Positions 46,064 to 56,781 of a stretch of 64,000 nucleotides of DNA are shown here, one piece after another (the stretch's first letter is position 1; every line of letters begins with the position of its first letter). The stretch is from Hyphomicrobiales bacterium (lineage in GTDB: Bacteria > Pseudomonadota > Alphaproteobacteria > Rhizobiales > Rhodobiaceae). Position numbers and translations under genes: made by a program. The notes under the pieces are model-generated. The model saw only the letters and a program-made list of their open reading frames with translations, made no database searches and was not told the origin of the DNA. Where the stretch lies: positions 372,001 to 436,000 of the forward strand of contig PKTR01000002.1 of NCBI GenBank assembly GCA_002869065.1, in the 5' to 3' direction.

Positions 46064-47011
46064 ATGGCCTCCACTCTCGCAAAGCTGTTCGGCGCTGCCG
46101 CGCTCGGCATTTTTGCTCTCGGCTCCGCGCAGGCCGCCGAACCGGCCTCGTGCAAGGCGGTGCGCTTTTCCGACGTCGGCTGGACCGACATCACGGCAAC
46201 CACGGCGGCGACCTCGGTGGTGCTCGAAGCGCTCGGCTATGAGCCGGAAGCCAAGCTGCTGTCGGTTCCGGTCACCTACCGCTCGCTGAAGAACGGCGAC
46301 ATCGACATCTTCCTCGGCAACTGGATGCCGACCATGGAAAACGACATCAAGCCGTATCGCGAAGACGGCTCGGTGGAGACGCTGCGGGTCAATCTGGAGG
46401 GTGCCAAGTACACGCTCGCCGTGCCGAAATACACCTACGACGCCGGCCTGAAAGACTTCGCCGACATCGCCAAGTTCAAGGACCAGCTCGAGGGCAAGAT
46501 CTACGGCATCGAGCCGGGCAATGACGGCAACCGGCTGATCCTCGACATGATCGAGAAGGACATGTTCGGCCTGAAGGGCTTCGAAGTCGTCGAGTCCTCC
46601 GAAGCCGGCATGCTGTCGCAGGTCGCGCGCTCGGTGAAGAAGGAAGAAGCCGTCGTCTTCCTCGGCTGGGAACCGCACCCGATGAACGCCAATTTCGAAA
46701 TGGCCTATCTGTCGGGCGGCGATGACGTGTTCGGCCCGAACTTCGGCGGCGCCACCGTCTACACCAACATCCGCAAGGGCTACACCACCGAATGCCCGAA
46801 TGTCGGCGCGCTGCTCAACAACCTCGTCTTCTCGCTGGCGATGGAAAACGAGATCATGGGCGCGATCCTCAATGACGGCGCCGAGCCGAACGTCGCGGCC
46901 ACCAACTGGCTGAAGGCCAACCCGGCCGTGCTCGACGGCTGGCTCGCCGGCGTCACCACCATGGACGGCGGCGACGCGATGGCCGCGGTCAAGGCCAAGC
47001 TCGGCCTGTAA
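46064..47011 (+). CDS. choX: choline ABC transporter, substrate-binding protein
   Basis: 315 residues from the ATG at 46064 (GGGAG eight bases upstream). Signal peptide 'LAKLFGAAALGIFALGSAQA' is cleaved before AEP. 'VRFSDVGWTDITATTAATSV', 'DIDIFLGNWMPTMENDI' and 'FLGWEPHPMNANF' are ChoX/ProX features, with tryptophans and aromatic residues for the quaternary amine cage. It delivers choline in the periplasm to ChoWV. Confidence 0.94.
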   Translation: MASTLAKLFGAAALGIFALGSAQAAEPASCKAVRFSDVGWTDITATTAATSVVLEALGYEPEAKLLSVPVTYRSLKNGDIDIFLGNWMPTMENDIKPYREDGSVETLRVNLEGAKYTLAVPKYTYDAGLKDFADIAKFKDQLEGKIYGIEPGNDGNRLILDMIEKDMFGLKGFEVVESSEAGMLSQVARSVKKEEAVVFLGWEPHPMNANFEMAYLSGGDDVFGPNFGGATVYTNIRKGYTTECPNVGALLNNLVFSLAMENEIMGAILNDGAEPNVAATNWLKANPAVLDGWLAGVTTMDGGDAMAAVKAKLGL

Positions 47012-47022
47012 TTCCCCCGATC

Positions 47023-47100
47023 GCCGCCGGTTTGCCGTGAGATATCGGTGAGCCGGCGGCATCCCACGAATGGCGGCGCCCGGCGACGGGGTCCGGGCGC
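47023..47100 (+). other. two consecutive hairpins between choX and choW
   Basis: GCCGCCGG/CCGGCGGC (47023-47060) and GCGCCCGG/CCGGGCGC (47076-47100) are perfect 8 bp stems. No T-run follows, so they probably protect the choX message and lower choW-choV expression, as is common for binding-protein genes. Confidence 0.55.
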
Positions 47101-47133
47101 GCCCGCGCTGCACCGCAAGGGGGACGGACCGCA

Positions 47134-47985
47134 ATGCTCGAATGGCTGACGGAGCACAAGATCCCGCTCGGCAAATGGGTCGAACACGGCGTCGACGCGT
47201 TCAATGACTGGGCGTCGGTGTTTCTCGATGCCTTTTCCGACGGCCTGAAGTTCCTCATCGAAGGGCTGATCGATGTGCTGCTGGCCGTCCCGGCCCTCCT
47301 TCTGGTCGTCGTCTTCGCGGCGATTGCCTATTGGGTCCGGCGCAGCTGGGTGCTTTCCGTCTCGATCGTCCTCGGCCTCCTCCTCATCATCAATCTCGGC
47401 TACTGGGACGAGACGCTCGCGACATTGTCGCTGGTGATCTTCGCCACCGTGCTGTGCATGGTCGTCGGTGTGCCGATCGGCATTGCCGCCGCGCATCGCC
47501 CCTGGCTCGAGGCGGCGTTGCGACCGGTGCTCGACCTGATGCAGACGCTGCCGACCTTTGCCTATCTGATCCCGACGCTGATCCTGTTCGGCCTCGGCGT
47601 CGTGCCGGGCCTGATCTCGACCGTCATCTTCGCCATTCCGGCACCGATCCGCCTAACCACGCTCGGCATCAAGTCGACACCGAAACCGCTGATCGAGGCC
47701 GGTCAGGCGTTCGGGTGCACCCCCACCCAACTGCTGTTCAAGATCGAGCTGCCGCACGCCATGCCGACCATCATGGCCGGGCTTACCCAGTGCATCATGC
47801 TCAGCCTGTCGATGGTGGTGATCGCAGCCCTTGTCGGCGCCAACGGCCTCGGCGTGCCGGTGCTGCGCGCGCTGAATACGGTCAACATCGCCAAGGGCTT
47901 CGAGGCTGGCTTGGCAATCGTCATCGTCGCCATCCTGCTCGACCGTGTGTTCCGCCGGCCGGAACGCCCGGGCAGCGACAATTGA
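47134..47985 (+). CDS. choW: choline ABC transporter, permease
   Basis: 283 residues with six or seven hydrophobic segments. The BPD permease loop appears as 'IEAGQAFGCTPTQLLFKIEL' and 'PHAMPTIMAGLTQCIMLSLS'. It resembles ProW/ChoW and forms the channel in the inner membrane. It precedes choV by 13 bases. Confidence 0.93.
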   Translation: MLEWLTEHKIPLGKWVEHGVDAFNDWASVFLDAFSDGLKFLIEGLIDVLLAVPALLLVVVFAAIAYWVRRSWVLSVSIVLGLLLIINLGYWDETLATLSLVIFATVLCMVVGVPIGIAAAHRPWLEAALRPVLDLMQTLPTFAYLIPTLILFGLGVVPGLISTVIFAIPAPIRLTTLGIKSTPKPLIEAGQAFGCTPTQLLFKIELPHAMPTIMAGLTQCIMLSLSMVVIAALVGANGLGVPVLRALNTVNIAKGFEAGLAIVIVAILLDRVFRRPERPGSDN

Positions 47986-47998
47986 GCGGAGAGACGCG

Positions 47999-48826
47999 AT
48001 GACCACCGCCATCCGCTTTGAAAATGTCGACATCGTCTTCGGCGAGGAACCGGGCCGCGCCCTCCCCCTCATCGATCAAGGCATGACGCGCGAGCAAATT
48101 CTCGACGAGACCGGTCAGGTGCTCGGCTGCGCCGGCGCCTCCCTGTCGGTCGAGCAGGGTGAGATCTGCGTTTTGATGGGGCTGTCCGGCTCCGGCAAGT
48201 CGACGCTTCTGCGCGCTGCCAACGGCCTCAACAAGGTCGCCCGTGGCAAGGTGCTGATTTCATCAGGCGACAGCATGATCGATGTCGCCTCCTGCGACGC
48301 GACGAAGCTGCGCGAGGTGCGGCGTCAGCGCTGCGCCATGGTGTTCCAGCAATTCGCACTGCTGCCGTGGCGCACGGTGGCGGAAAACGTCGCTTTCGGG
48401 CTCGAAGTGCGCGGCGAAAGCTCCGAGGCGATCGCGGCGGCCGTCAAGGACAAGCTGGAGACGGTCGGTCTTGCCGACTGGGCCGACAAATATGCCCACG
48501 AGCTGTCAGGTGGCATGCAGCAGCGCGTTGGCCTGGCGCGCGCGCTCGCCACCGACGCCGACATTCTCTTGATGGACGAACCGTTCTCGGCGCTTGATCC
48601 GCTGATCCGCTCGCGACTGCAGGACGAGTTGATCGAACTACAGGCGAAGCTCGGCAAGACGGTTCTGTTCGTCAGCCACGACCTCGGCGAGGCGACCAAG
48701 ATCGGCAAGCACATCGCCATCATGGAAGGCGGCCGCATCGTCCAGCACGGCACGCCGCAGGAAATCCTGGAAAACCCGGCGAACGACTATGTGCGCGAGT
48801 TCGTCGCCCACATGCACGACGGGTAA
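47999..48826 (+). CDS. choV: choline ABC transporter, ATPase
   Basis: 275 residues from the ATG at 47999. Walker A 'MGLSGSGKSTLLRAANGLNK', the signature 'LSGGMQQRVGLARALA', Walker B 'ILLMDEPFSALDP' and the H-loop 'FVSHDLGEATK' are all intact. It lacks a C-terminal CBS pair, as ChoV does in contrast to ProV. It powers uptake of choline for BetA/BetB. Confidence 0.94.
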   Translation: MTTAIRFENVDIVFGEEPGRALPLIDQGMTREQILDETGQVLGCAGASLSVEQGEICVLMGLSGSGKSTLLRAANGLNKVARGKVLISSGDSMIDVASCDATKLREVRRQRCAMVFQQFALLPWRTVAENVAFGLEVRGESSEAIAAAVKDKLETVGLADWADKYAHELSGGMQQRVGLARALATDADILLMDEPFSALDPLIRSRLQDELIELQAKLGKTVLFVSHDLGEATKIGKHIAIMEGGRIVQHGTPQEILENPANDYVREFVAHMHDG

Positions 48827-48858
48827 CGGGAGCGGCCTGCGGCAGGTGGCGACGCCCG

Positions 48859-49872
48859 TCAGGCGTTACCGATGATTATGCCGGCAAGGAAGACCAGCAC
48901 ACCGCCGATGACGATCTGGAACGAGGCCGCAAGGAACGGCGTGTCCATGTACTTCCAGCGGATCCAGGCGATTGCCCACAATTCGACGATCACCACGAGC
49001 ACGGCGAGCAGCGTCGCCAGTCCGAAGCCGGAGAACGCGATGCCGCCGAGCGTCATGGTCAGCGCGGCGGGGATCAGATAGGGCAGCGTGTGGCCGATGC
49101 CGCCGACGGTGGTCATGATGCCGGACGCGAAACCACGGATCCACGGGCTGCCGCGCCCGGTCAGCGACCCGTCGTCGGACAGTGCCTCGGCAAAGCCCAT
49201 GGAAATGCCGGCGCCGACGGAAGCCGCCAGACCGACAAGGAAGGTCTCCCAGTTGTTCTGGGTGGCAAAGGCGGCGGCAAACAGCGGCGCCAGCGTCGAC
49301 ACCGAGCCATCCATCAGGCCGGCGAGCCCCGGCTGCACCACCTGCAGCAGGAACCGGCGACGCGCGGCGGCGTCTTCCGTCTCGATCGCCTCTTCAGTGA
49401 GGTGTTCGCCCTCGAGTTCCTCGGCGCGATGTTCGTGATGCCGCTCAGCTTCGGCGAGGTCGCCGAGCAGCTTGCGGATTTCGGTATCGCGGGAGCGCTC
49501 GGCGGCGCGCAGATAGAAGGTCTGGGCCTCGGCCTCCATGTCGGCGGCGTGGCTGCGCATCGCCTCAACGCCGCGCGCGCGCACCACCCACCACGGCTTG
49601 CGCTGGATGAAGCCGGCGACATCCTCGCGCTTGATCGGCGGCAAACGCGTGCCGTACTTCTTGTCGAAGGTGTCGATCAGCCAGCGCCGATGCTCGTTTT
49701 CTTCCGCCGCCATCTCGTCGAACATCTCGGCAACCGACGGGTAGTCGGCGCGCGCGGCGTCGGCGAACTCGCCGTAGATGCGGCCATCTTCCTCTTCCGC
49801 CGAAATGGCGAGCGACAGGATTTCGGCCTCGTTGAGATCGGAGAAGCGTCGCTTGGTGGTGAATTGGAGCAT
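48859..49872 (-). CDS. mbfA: membrane-bound ferritin-like iron exporter MbfA
   Basis: 337 residues from the ATG at 49872. Residues about 1-150 form a ferritin-like four-helix bundle with the metal ligands in '[20 protein letters not shown]', '[15 protein letters not shown]' and '[18 protein letters not shown]'. Residues about 170-337 are a VIT1-like membrane domain with five segments. MbfA exports iron and protects against peroxide in rhizobia and agrobacteria; it is usually controlled by Irr, but I could not find an Irr box upstream. The gene converges on choV. Confidence 0.9.
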   Translation of the reverse strand: MLQFTTKRRFSDLNEAEILSLAISAEEEDGRIYGEFADAARADYPSVAEMFDEMAAEENEHRRWLIDTFDKKYGTRLPPIKREDVAGFIQRKPWWVVRARGVEAMRSHAADMEAEAQTFYLRAAERSRDTEIRKLLGDLAEAERHHEHRAEELEGEHLTEEAIETEDAAARRRFLLQVVQPGLAGLMDGSVSTLAPLFAAAFATQNNWETFLVGLAASVGAGISMGFAEALSDDGSLTGRGSPWIRGFASGIMTTVGGIGHTLPYLIPAALTMTLGGIAFSGFGLATLLAVLVVIVELWAIAWIRWKYMDTPFLAASFQIVIGGVLVFLAGIIIGNA

Positions 49873-50002
49873 GGCTCGAACGTCCGTTGGATCAGCAAGG
49901 TGTTGGTGGGAGCGTGCCGCGCGGCGCTGCGTCAATCAAGCGGCAAGACGGCGGCGCACCAAGTCCCTGACATAGGGTGTGTCGCGCATCCGCCCAGAGG
50001 GG

Positions 50003-50506
50003 TTAGCGGCCATCAGGCTGGGATGATGCGCCCGCGGAAAGCAGGTCCTGACAGTCGTCATCGTCGCTGAACCGGCACAGCCGCGCCGGATCGACGCCAT
50101 TTTCGACCATCCGCACGAGCAAGGCCTCGACGGCTTCGAGAAGATTGTCGGCAAGTTCGCCGTCGAGCCCCTCGGTCAGGGCGGCAACCGCGGCGACGCG
50201 CTTCCTGGCGATGTCACGTGCACGGCGCTTGCCGCGGGCGGTCGCCTCGACCTGCACTTCGCGGCCACGGCGGCGCAGACGGCGGACCAGCCAGTCCTTT
50301 TCAAGCCGGTCGATCAGCCGCACGGTCGCGGAATGGGTGAGCCCGACATGGGCGGCGATGTCCTGAATCGCGATCGGCTCGCGTTTTCTGATGGTGATCA
50401 GAGCGGCTGCCGCCGACGGCGACAACTCGTCGAACTCCGCAGTCGTCAGATCCGATATCGCAGCGGCTAAAATGGCTAGCCGAGCGCCAAGAACATCCTG
50501 TTGCAT
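50003..50506 (-). CDS. MarR-family transcriptional regulator
   Basis: 167 residues from the ATG at 50506; the frame upstream is non-coding. The winged-helix part is 'ELSPSAAAALITIRKREPIA', 'DIAAHVGLTHSATVRLIDRL' and 'WLVRRLRRRGREVQVEATAR'. Two cysteines near the C-terminus (LCRFSDDDDC) could serve in redox or metal sensing. It lies 130 bases upstream of mbfA on the same strand, so it may share its control. The inverted repeat TGCAT-CGCGC-ATGCA over its start codon may be an autoregulatory site. Confidence 0.85.
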   Translation of the reverse strand: MQQDVLGARLAILAAAISDLTTAEFDELSPSAAAALITIRKREPIAIQDIAAHVGLTHSATVRLIDRLEKDWLVRRLRRRGREVQVEATARGKRRARDIARKRVAAVAALTEGLDGELADNLLEAVEALLVRMVENGVDPARLCRFSDDDDCQDLLSAGASSQPDGR

Positions 50507-50783
50507 GCGCGATGCATATCCCGAATTCCTGTTTTGCGCAAGGCACTTCGGCGCGTGGAAAGCCGCTCTTCGCGGGATTTCCACAGGTGAGTTCACGCAT
50601 CTCGAAACCGGCGATGACGGGGCTACGCGATGTCCGCGGCAGCCGGGCGAATCCACTTTGCCGCCCACGATTGAAGCCCGGCGTGTCCGGCGCGGGTCAA
50701 AACGGCGACAAAAAGCGGTTTTTCGCGCCTCCCGTCTGTTTCTGACGCTTGGCGGCGATCCGGGGGAGTGGTAATGGACGCGC

Positions 50784-52589
<1,806 letters not shown>

Positions 52590-52616
52590 CGCGGCCAGGC
52601 CAGAGCCCGCTTCGCC

Positions 52617-52892
52617 CTATTTGCAGTAGACGCGCAGGCCGGTCTCCGTGCGGAAGACCGCGAGGCTCTCCGCCTTCACATTGAGGGCATAGTCTGCCGC
52701 GCGATCCGGCGGCGTACCGCCTTCGGCAAAGCCACACAGCGCCTGCATGACTTCGGCGCGACCGTGAACCTCGCCGGTCGTGCGGCCGATCTCCGTCCAT
52801 TTCTCGCGGGTTGGCCAATAGGTAGCGGCAGCGCCCGCCGATGCGCCGATCATTGCGGCAATGACTGCGATCACAACACTCTTCCAGGACAT
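52617..52892 (-). CDS. small single-pass membrane or secreted protein
   Basis: 91 residues from the ATG at 52892, 14 bases after the lipid kinase stop. An N-terminal hydrophobic segment (SVVIAVIAAMIGASAGAAA, about residues 5-23) is an uncleaved anchor or signal peptide; two cysteines remain in the soluble part (QALCGF, RVYCK) and could form a disulfide. Family unknown. Probably co-transcribed with the lipid kinase. Confidence 0.6.
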   Translation of the reverse strand: MSWKSVVIAVIAAMIGASAGAAATYWPTREKWTEIGRTTGEVHGRAEVMQALCGFAEGGTPPDRAADYALNVKAESLAVFRTETGLRVYCK

Positions 52893-52906
52893 TCCAAACT
52901 CTTTAC

Positions 52907-53824
52907 TCAAAGCTCCGCGGTTCGCGGCTTGAGACAACGCAACGCTCCGGGATGGATCGCCAGGGCGACACGCGGCTCAAGCGGCAGCAGTTCCCCGTCG
53001 ATGATGCAGTGCGGCTTGTTCGGCAAACGCTCGAAATGGAGCGTCACATGGGTGCTCGTCGACACCGCAACGTCCGGGTTCTCTCTCCATTTGCCGAGGA
53101 TCATGTCCTTGGTGAGGCGGAGATTGTGGCGCGGTGCCAAAACGCCGACCCGGTAGAGGCCGAGCACGCCCTCCTCGAGACTGTCGGCGAAGGGGAGATG
53201 GCCCTCGCCGTAGAGATTATTTGAAACGGCGACAAGGCTCGCCCGGTCGCGCTCGTGTCCGCTATCGATCGCATCTGTCTCGACCGCGACGGTAAAGCCC
53301 TTCGGGCGCGAGGCGACGACGAGGAGCGCGCGCAGCGATGCCACCATTTTCCCAAACCGCGAGGCATAGTCGAAGTTCTCGCGGGTCTTCACCATTCTTG
53401 GATGCAGACCGACGGAAAACTCGTGCAGGAAGGGGCGGCCATTGGCCGTGGCGATATCGATGCTCCCTTCTTCGCCCGCCGCCAGCACGGCAAGCGCCTC
53501 ATCGATATTCTGCGGCAGACCAAAGGAGCGGGAGACGAGGTTCATGGTGCCGCCCGGCAGCACGCCGAGCACCTTGCCGGTGCGCAGAGCAACGGCCGCC
53601 GCCGCCGACAGCGTTCCATCGCCGCCGGCAGCGATGAGCAGTTCGGAGGAGGCATCCGCGCCGGCAGCTTCGAGCGCGTTGCTCAGACCGCTGCCATTCA
53701 CAAGACGAGGCACGATCTGATGTCCTTTTTCGGCAAAGGCCGCTCTGAGCCGCCCGGCGAAGCCATCGACGTCGATCTTGCGTAAACCGCCGCTTTGCCT
53801 GTTCAGAATCGCGACGCCGCGCAT
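52907..53824 (-). CDS. diacylglycerol/lipid kinase-like protein
   Basis: 305 residues from the ATG at 53824 (GAGG upstream); an ATG at 53842 is possible. 'LLIAAGGDGTLSAAAAVALR' and 'LGVLPGGTMNLVSRSFGLP' are the DAGK catalytic-domain signatures (GGDGT), followed by 'YGEGHLPFADSLEEGVLGLY'. Members phosphorylate diacylglycerol or related lipids at the membrane. The neighbours cfa and the small membrane protein also suggest a lipid context. Confidence 0.88.
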   Translation of the reverse strand: MRGVAILNRQSGGLRKIDVDGFAGRLRAAFAEKGHQIVPRLVNGSGLSNALEAAGADASSELLIAAGGDGTLSAAAAVALRTGKVLGVLPGGTMNLVSRSFGLPQNIDEALAVLAAGEEGSIDIATANGRPFLHEFSVGLHPRMVKTRENFDYASRFGKMVASLRALLVVASRPKGFTVAVETDAIDSGHERDRASLVAVSNNLYGEGHLPFADSLEEGVLGLYRVGVLAPRHNLRLTKDMILGKWRENPDVAVSTSTHVTLHFERLPNKPHCIIDGELLPLEPRVALAIHPGALRCLKPRTAEL

Positions 53825-53899
53825 TCCCGACCTCGATCGCATTTACAGATGGCCACGTGGCCGAAACGACCATCGCGTCTTCAGGTTCCCTTCCAATGC

Positions 53900-55207
53900 C
53901 TATCGATAGAGATCGGCGCGCGTCGGAGGCAGGCCCGAGGGGCCGTTGTCGCGGCGGCTTGAAAGCGTCTGGTAGATCAACAGACTGCCGCGCCGGAAGG
54001 CGAGCGAAACGCCGGTGAGATACAGCATCCACAGTCGGTAGCGCGGCTCACCGACCATGGCGATCGCCTCGTCCTTGCGCGCTTCCAGCCGCTCGGCCCA
54101 CAGCGCGGTGGTGCGCTCATAGTGCTCGCGCCAGTTCTCGACGTCATAGACCTCGAGCCCGTAGGTCTCGAGCATCTTCGACGACCAGCCGATGTGGTCG
54201 ACCTCGCCGCCGGGGAAAATGTAATGCACCATTGCCTTGTATTCGGAGCCACGGCGGCGGAAGGCGCGTTCGCTGCGCCGGCCGCGGCGGGTGATCGCGT
54301 GGTGGAGATAGAGGCCGCGCGGGCGCAGCAACCGGCGGACGGCGCCGAAATACTCGTCGTGGTGGTCGAAGCCGACATGCTCGTACATGCCGATCGAGGC
54401 GATCTTGTCGAAAGTACCGGTGAGATCCTGAAACGGCTTCAACTAGATGGTGATGCGGTCGTCGAGACCCTTTGCGGCGATGCGTTCGCGCGCCAGATCG
54501 TATTGCGCCTGCGACAGGGTCACGCCATGGGCGGTGACGCCGTAATTCTCCACCGCGTGGATGACGAGCGCGCCCCAGCCGCAACCGATATCGAGAAAAC
54601 GGTCGCCCGGCTCGAGCCGCAGCTTGCGGCAGATCATCTCCAGCTTGTCGATCTGCGCCTGTTCGACGTCGTTCGCCCAGTCGGTGAAGTAGCCGCAGGA
54701 ATAGACCATGCGGCTGTCGAGGAAGAGCCGGTAGAAATCGTTGGAGACGTCGTAGTGATGACGGATCGCCTCTGCCGAAGAGCCGCTCGCCTCGCCTTCC
54801 GCATCCGCAAGGCCGCTTGCCGCGACGCGGTGATCGTCGCCCTTGAGGAGAAACGGCCAGATCAGCCGGGCAAGCCGCCCTTTTTTCAGCCGACGGAAGA
54901 TCTTGCCGCTCGGACGGTACTCATTGAATTCGAACAGGGTGCCGCCTTCGAGATCGATGCGCCTGGCGCACCACAGCTCGACGAGGGTCTGCAGCCTGGG
55001 GCGACGCGCCAACGCGCCGAAGACGCCTGGATCGTTGAACACCATGAGGAACGGCGCGTCCTCGCCACGGACGACCGAGCCGTCCCAGAGACGAAAGCCG
55101 AAGCGTATGTCGAGCGCGCTGTGCACCTCTTCAAGCAAGGCGCGCGCGGCATCCAATCGCTTGTCCGCGGCGGAGACAGCCGTTGAAGAATTATTCCGTC
55201 CTGCCAA
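53900..55207 (-). pseudogene. cfa: cyclopropane-fatty-acyl-phospholipid synthase interrupted by one in-frame TAG
   Basis: The two parts are in the same frame. The first (55207 to 54446, 254 residues, TTG start with GGAG seven bases upstream) has 'EPGDRFLDIGCGWGALVIHA', the SAM-binding motif; the second (54442 to 53900) begins LKPFQDLTGTFDK and continues with 'IASIGMYEHVGFDHHDEYFG'. The stop TAG is at 54443-54445, between 'DDRITI' and 'LKPFQDLTG', where relatives have one coding residue. No bases are gained or lost, so a point mutation, an assembly error or stop read-through explains it. The C-terminal half holds the bicarbonate/active-site region, so the truncated 254-residue product should be inactive. 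The rest of both parts looks well conserved, pointing to a recent event. Confidence 0.85.
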
Positions 55208-55269
55208 GGCGATACTCCGGTTGCGGGATAAACGCAGAGGTCGCTTCTGGATCGTTTTCTTGTATCGAC

Positions 55270-55311
55270 GCGTCTTCTATCCGAGAAGTCTGTCAGCTTT
55301 GTGGGAAGCGC
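55270..55311. repeat. degenerate copy of the dispersed palindrome
   Basis: GCGTCTTCTATCCGAGAAGT, CTGTCAGCTTTGTGGGAAGC. The order of blocks is kept (gcg..ttct.tcc.agaagt-ctg.ca-gcttt.tgggaa.gcgc) but the stem has several changes, so this is an old copy. It lies between cfa and the tyrosine phosphatase gene. Confidence 0.6.
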
Positions 55312-55378
55312 AGCCATGGTGGCGCGTCCCGCCAGATAGAGCAAGGGGAGATACCCCGGGCGAGAGCGGCAGCGCCGT

Positions 55379-56296
55379 CTATTTCACCAGATAGAAATCG
55401 CGTAACGCCTGCTGCTGGTCCGGCCCGATACCGAGTGCTTCGGTGAAATAGTTCTGGATGGTCCCGTATTTCGTCTCCATCTCGTCGAAGGCGATGTCGA
55501 GATATTCCTTGCGGAGCGCGATGATGGCTTCGGGGATTTCCGCCTCGCCGCCGGCGGCAACAAAGCTGTCGATGACGCTCTGGTATTTCGGCACGATGTA
55601 GTCGTTGCTGCGCAGATAATCCTCGTAGACCGTTTCCTTCGGCACACCGAGCAGCGTCAGGAAGGCGGCAGCCGCCCAGCCGGTGCGATCCTTGCCGGTG
55701 GTGCAATGGAACAGCGCGGGAACCTGCTTTTCATCGGCGAAAGCAAGGTAGAGTTCGCGGAATTCCTTGCGGGCACTCGGCAGCGAGACGAAAGCGCGAT
55801 AGGACTCGCCGAATTCCTCGGCCGCCTTGCCCCCGCCAAGCACCTCATTGGCTTTTTTCGGCTGGGTCAGCAGCACTTCGAGCTGGGCGGCGCCGGATTC
55901 CGGCAAGTCCGAAAGAACGTCCAACGAGACATATTTGACGCCGTCCGGCAGTTCGTCCGGGCGCTTGTCTATCTCGGCCTGTGTCCGCAAATCGAAGGCG
56001 GTCTTGAGGCCGAGCGCGGCGAATTTCTTCATGTCGTCGTCGCTGATGCCGCTGAGCTGGTTGGCCCGATAGACAAACCCCTTCTTCACGGTCATGCCGT
56101 CGGCTGTCTTGTAGCCGCCGAGGTCGCGCAGATTGGGAATGGAGGCGATGCCGAGGCTGAGGCCGGGCGCCGCCTGCATCGAGTCGGCATAGGCGGGCGC
56201 TCCGAGCGGCATGGAGAGAGCCAGGGCGGCTGCGGACAGGCCGGCAACAAAAACCGATGCGAAAAAGCGCGAGGAATATTTCGTCCTGAAAACCAT
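55379..56296 (-). CDS. secreted tyrosine-protein phosphatase
   Basis: 305 residues from the ATG at 56296, which has GGAGAG upstream. A signal peptide (ASVFVAGLSAAALALSMPLG, cleavage near AYA-DS) sends it to the periplasm. 'NLRDLGGYKTADGMTVKKGF' and 'VYRANQLSGISDDD' are typical of the Y_phosphatase3 family, and the active site is 'FHCTTGKDRTGWAAA' (H-C-x5-R). Substrates are unknown; related enzymes act on phosphotyrosine or phosphoinositides. It is convergent with nothing and divergent from the PafA-like gene. Confidence 0.9.
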   Translation of the reverse strand: MVFRTKYSSRFFASVFVAGLSAAALALSMPLGAPAYADSMQAAPGLSLGIASIPNLRDLGGYKTADGMTVKKGFVYRANQLSGISDDDMKKFAALGLKTAFDLRTQAEIDKRPDELPDGVKYVSLDVLSDLPESGAAQLEVLLTQPKKANEVLGGGKAAEEFGESYRAFVSLPSARKEFRELYLAFADEKQVPALFHCTTGKDRTGWAAAAFLTLLGVPKETVYEDYLRSNDYIVPKYQSVIDSFVAAGGEAEIPEAIIALRKEYLDIAFDEMETKYGTIQNYFTEALGIGPDQQQALRDFYLVK

Positions 56297-56781
56297 GATG
56301 CTCTCCATCCTGTTTGCCACGCGACCACGACCGGCATGAGCCACAAATGCAACGCGGCTCCCATCGACGCTTCGCCGATTGCAGGAAGAATAGCCCAACA
56401 CACCCCGGTTGCGAGCGCTCAGATTGCGACAAAAACAGGCGGGCGGGAAATCGATCAGACGGAGAGACCTCAGCAAAGGATACGGCGCGTCCGCGCATCG
56501 CGGGGACGAAGAGTGCAAAAAGTCGGAAGAATGCGCCCCTGATCCGGCCTTCGCCAGCATGTGGTTGCGGGAATAAGGAGATAGAGGCCTTGGCGGTGTG
56601 AGACGTTCCCGCGGCGGGCTCACAAGCGAGATTCACACACTCGTGGACACGGGAAGCGGCCCCGCCGCGTGGTCGGCATACCTCCGTCTGTCGTGATATG
56701 ATCAGCCCGGCGGTGTTAGATTAGAGACCCAAAATTCGTATCCGGATTGCCGCCAAACCAACGAATTTATGAGAGGTCTCG
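56297..56781. other. non-coding divergent region
   Basis: 485 bases between the start codons of the tyrosine phosphatase and the PafA-like gene. Short frames lack support. Both promoters must lie here; no recognisable operator was seen. Confidence 0.5.

Noticed and set aside
49873-50002. Irr/ICE-type box upstream of mbfA
   Set aside because: Looked for and not found; no TTTAGAA-like dyad is present.
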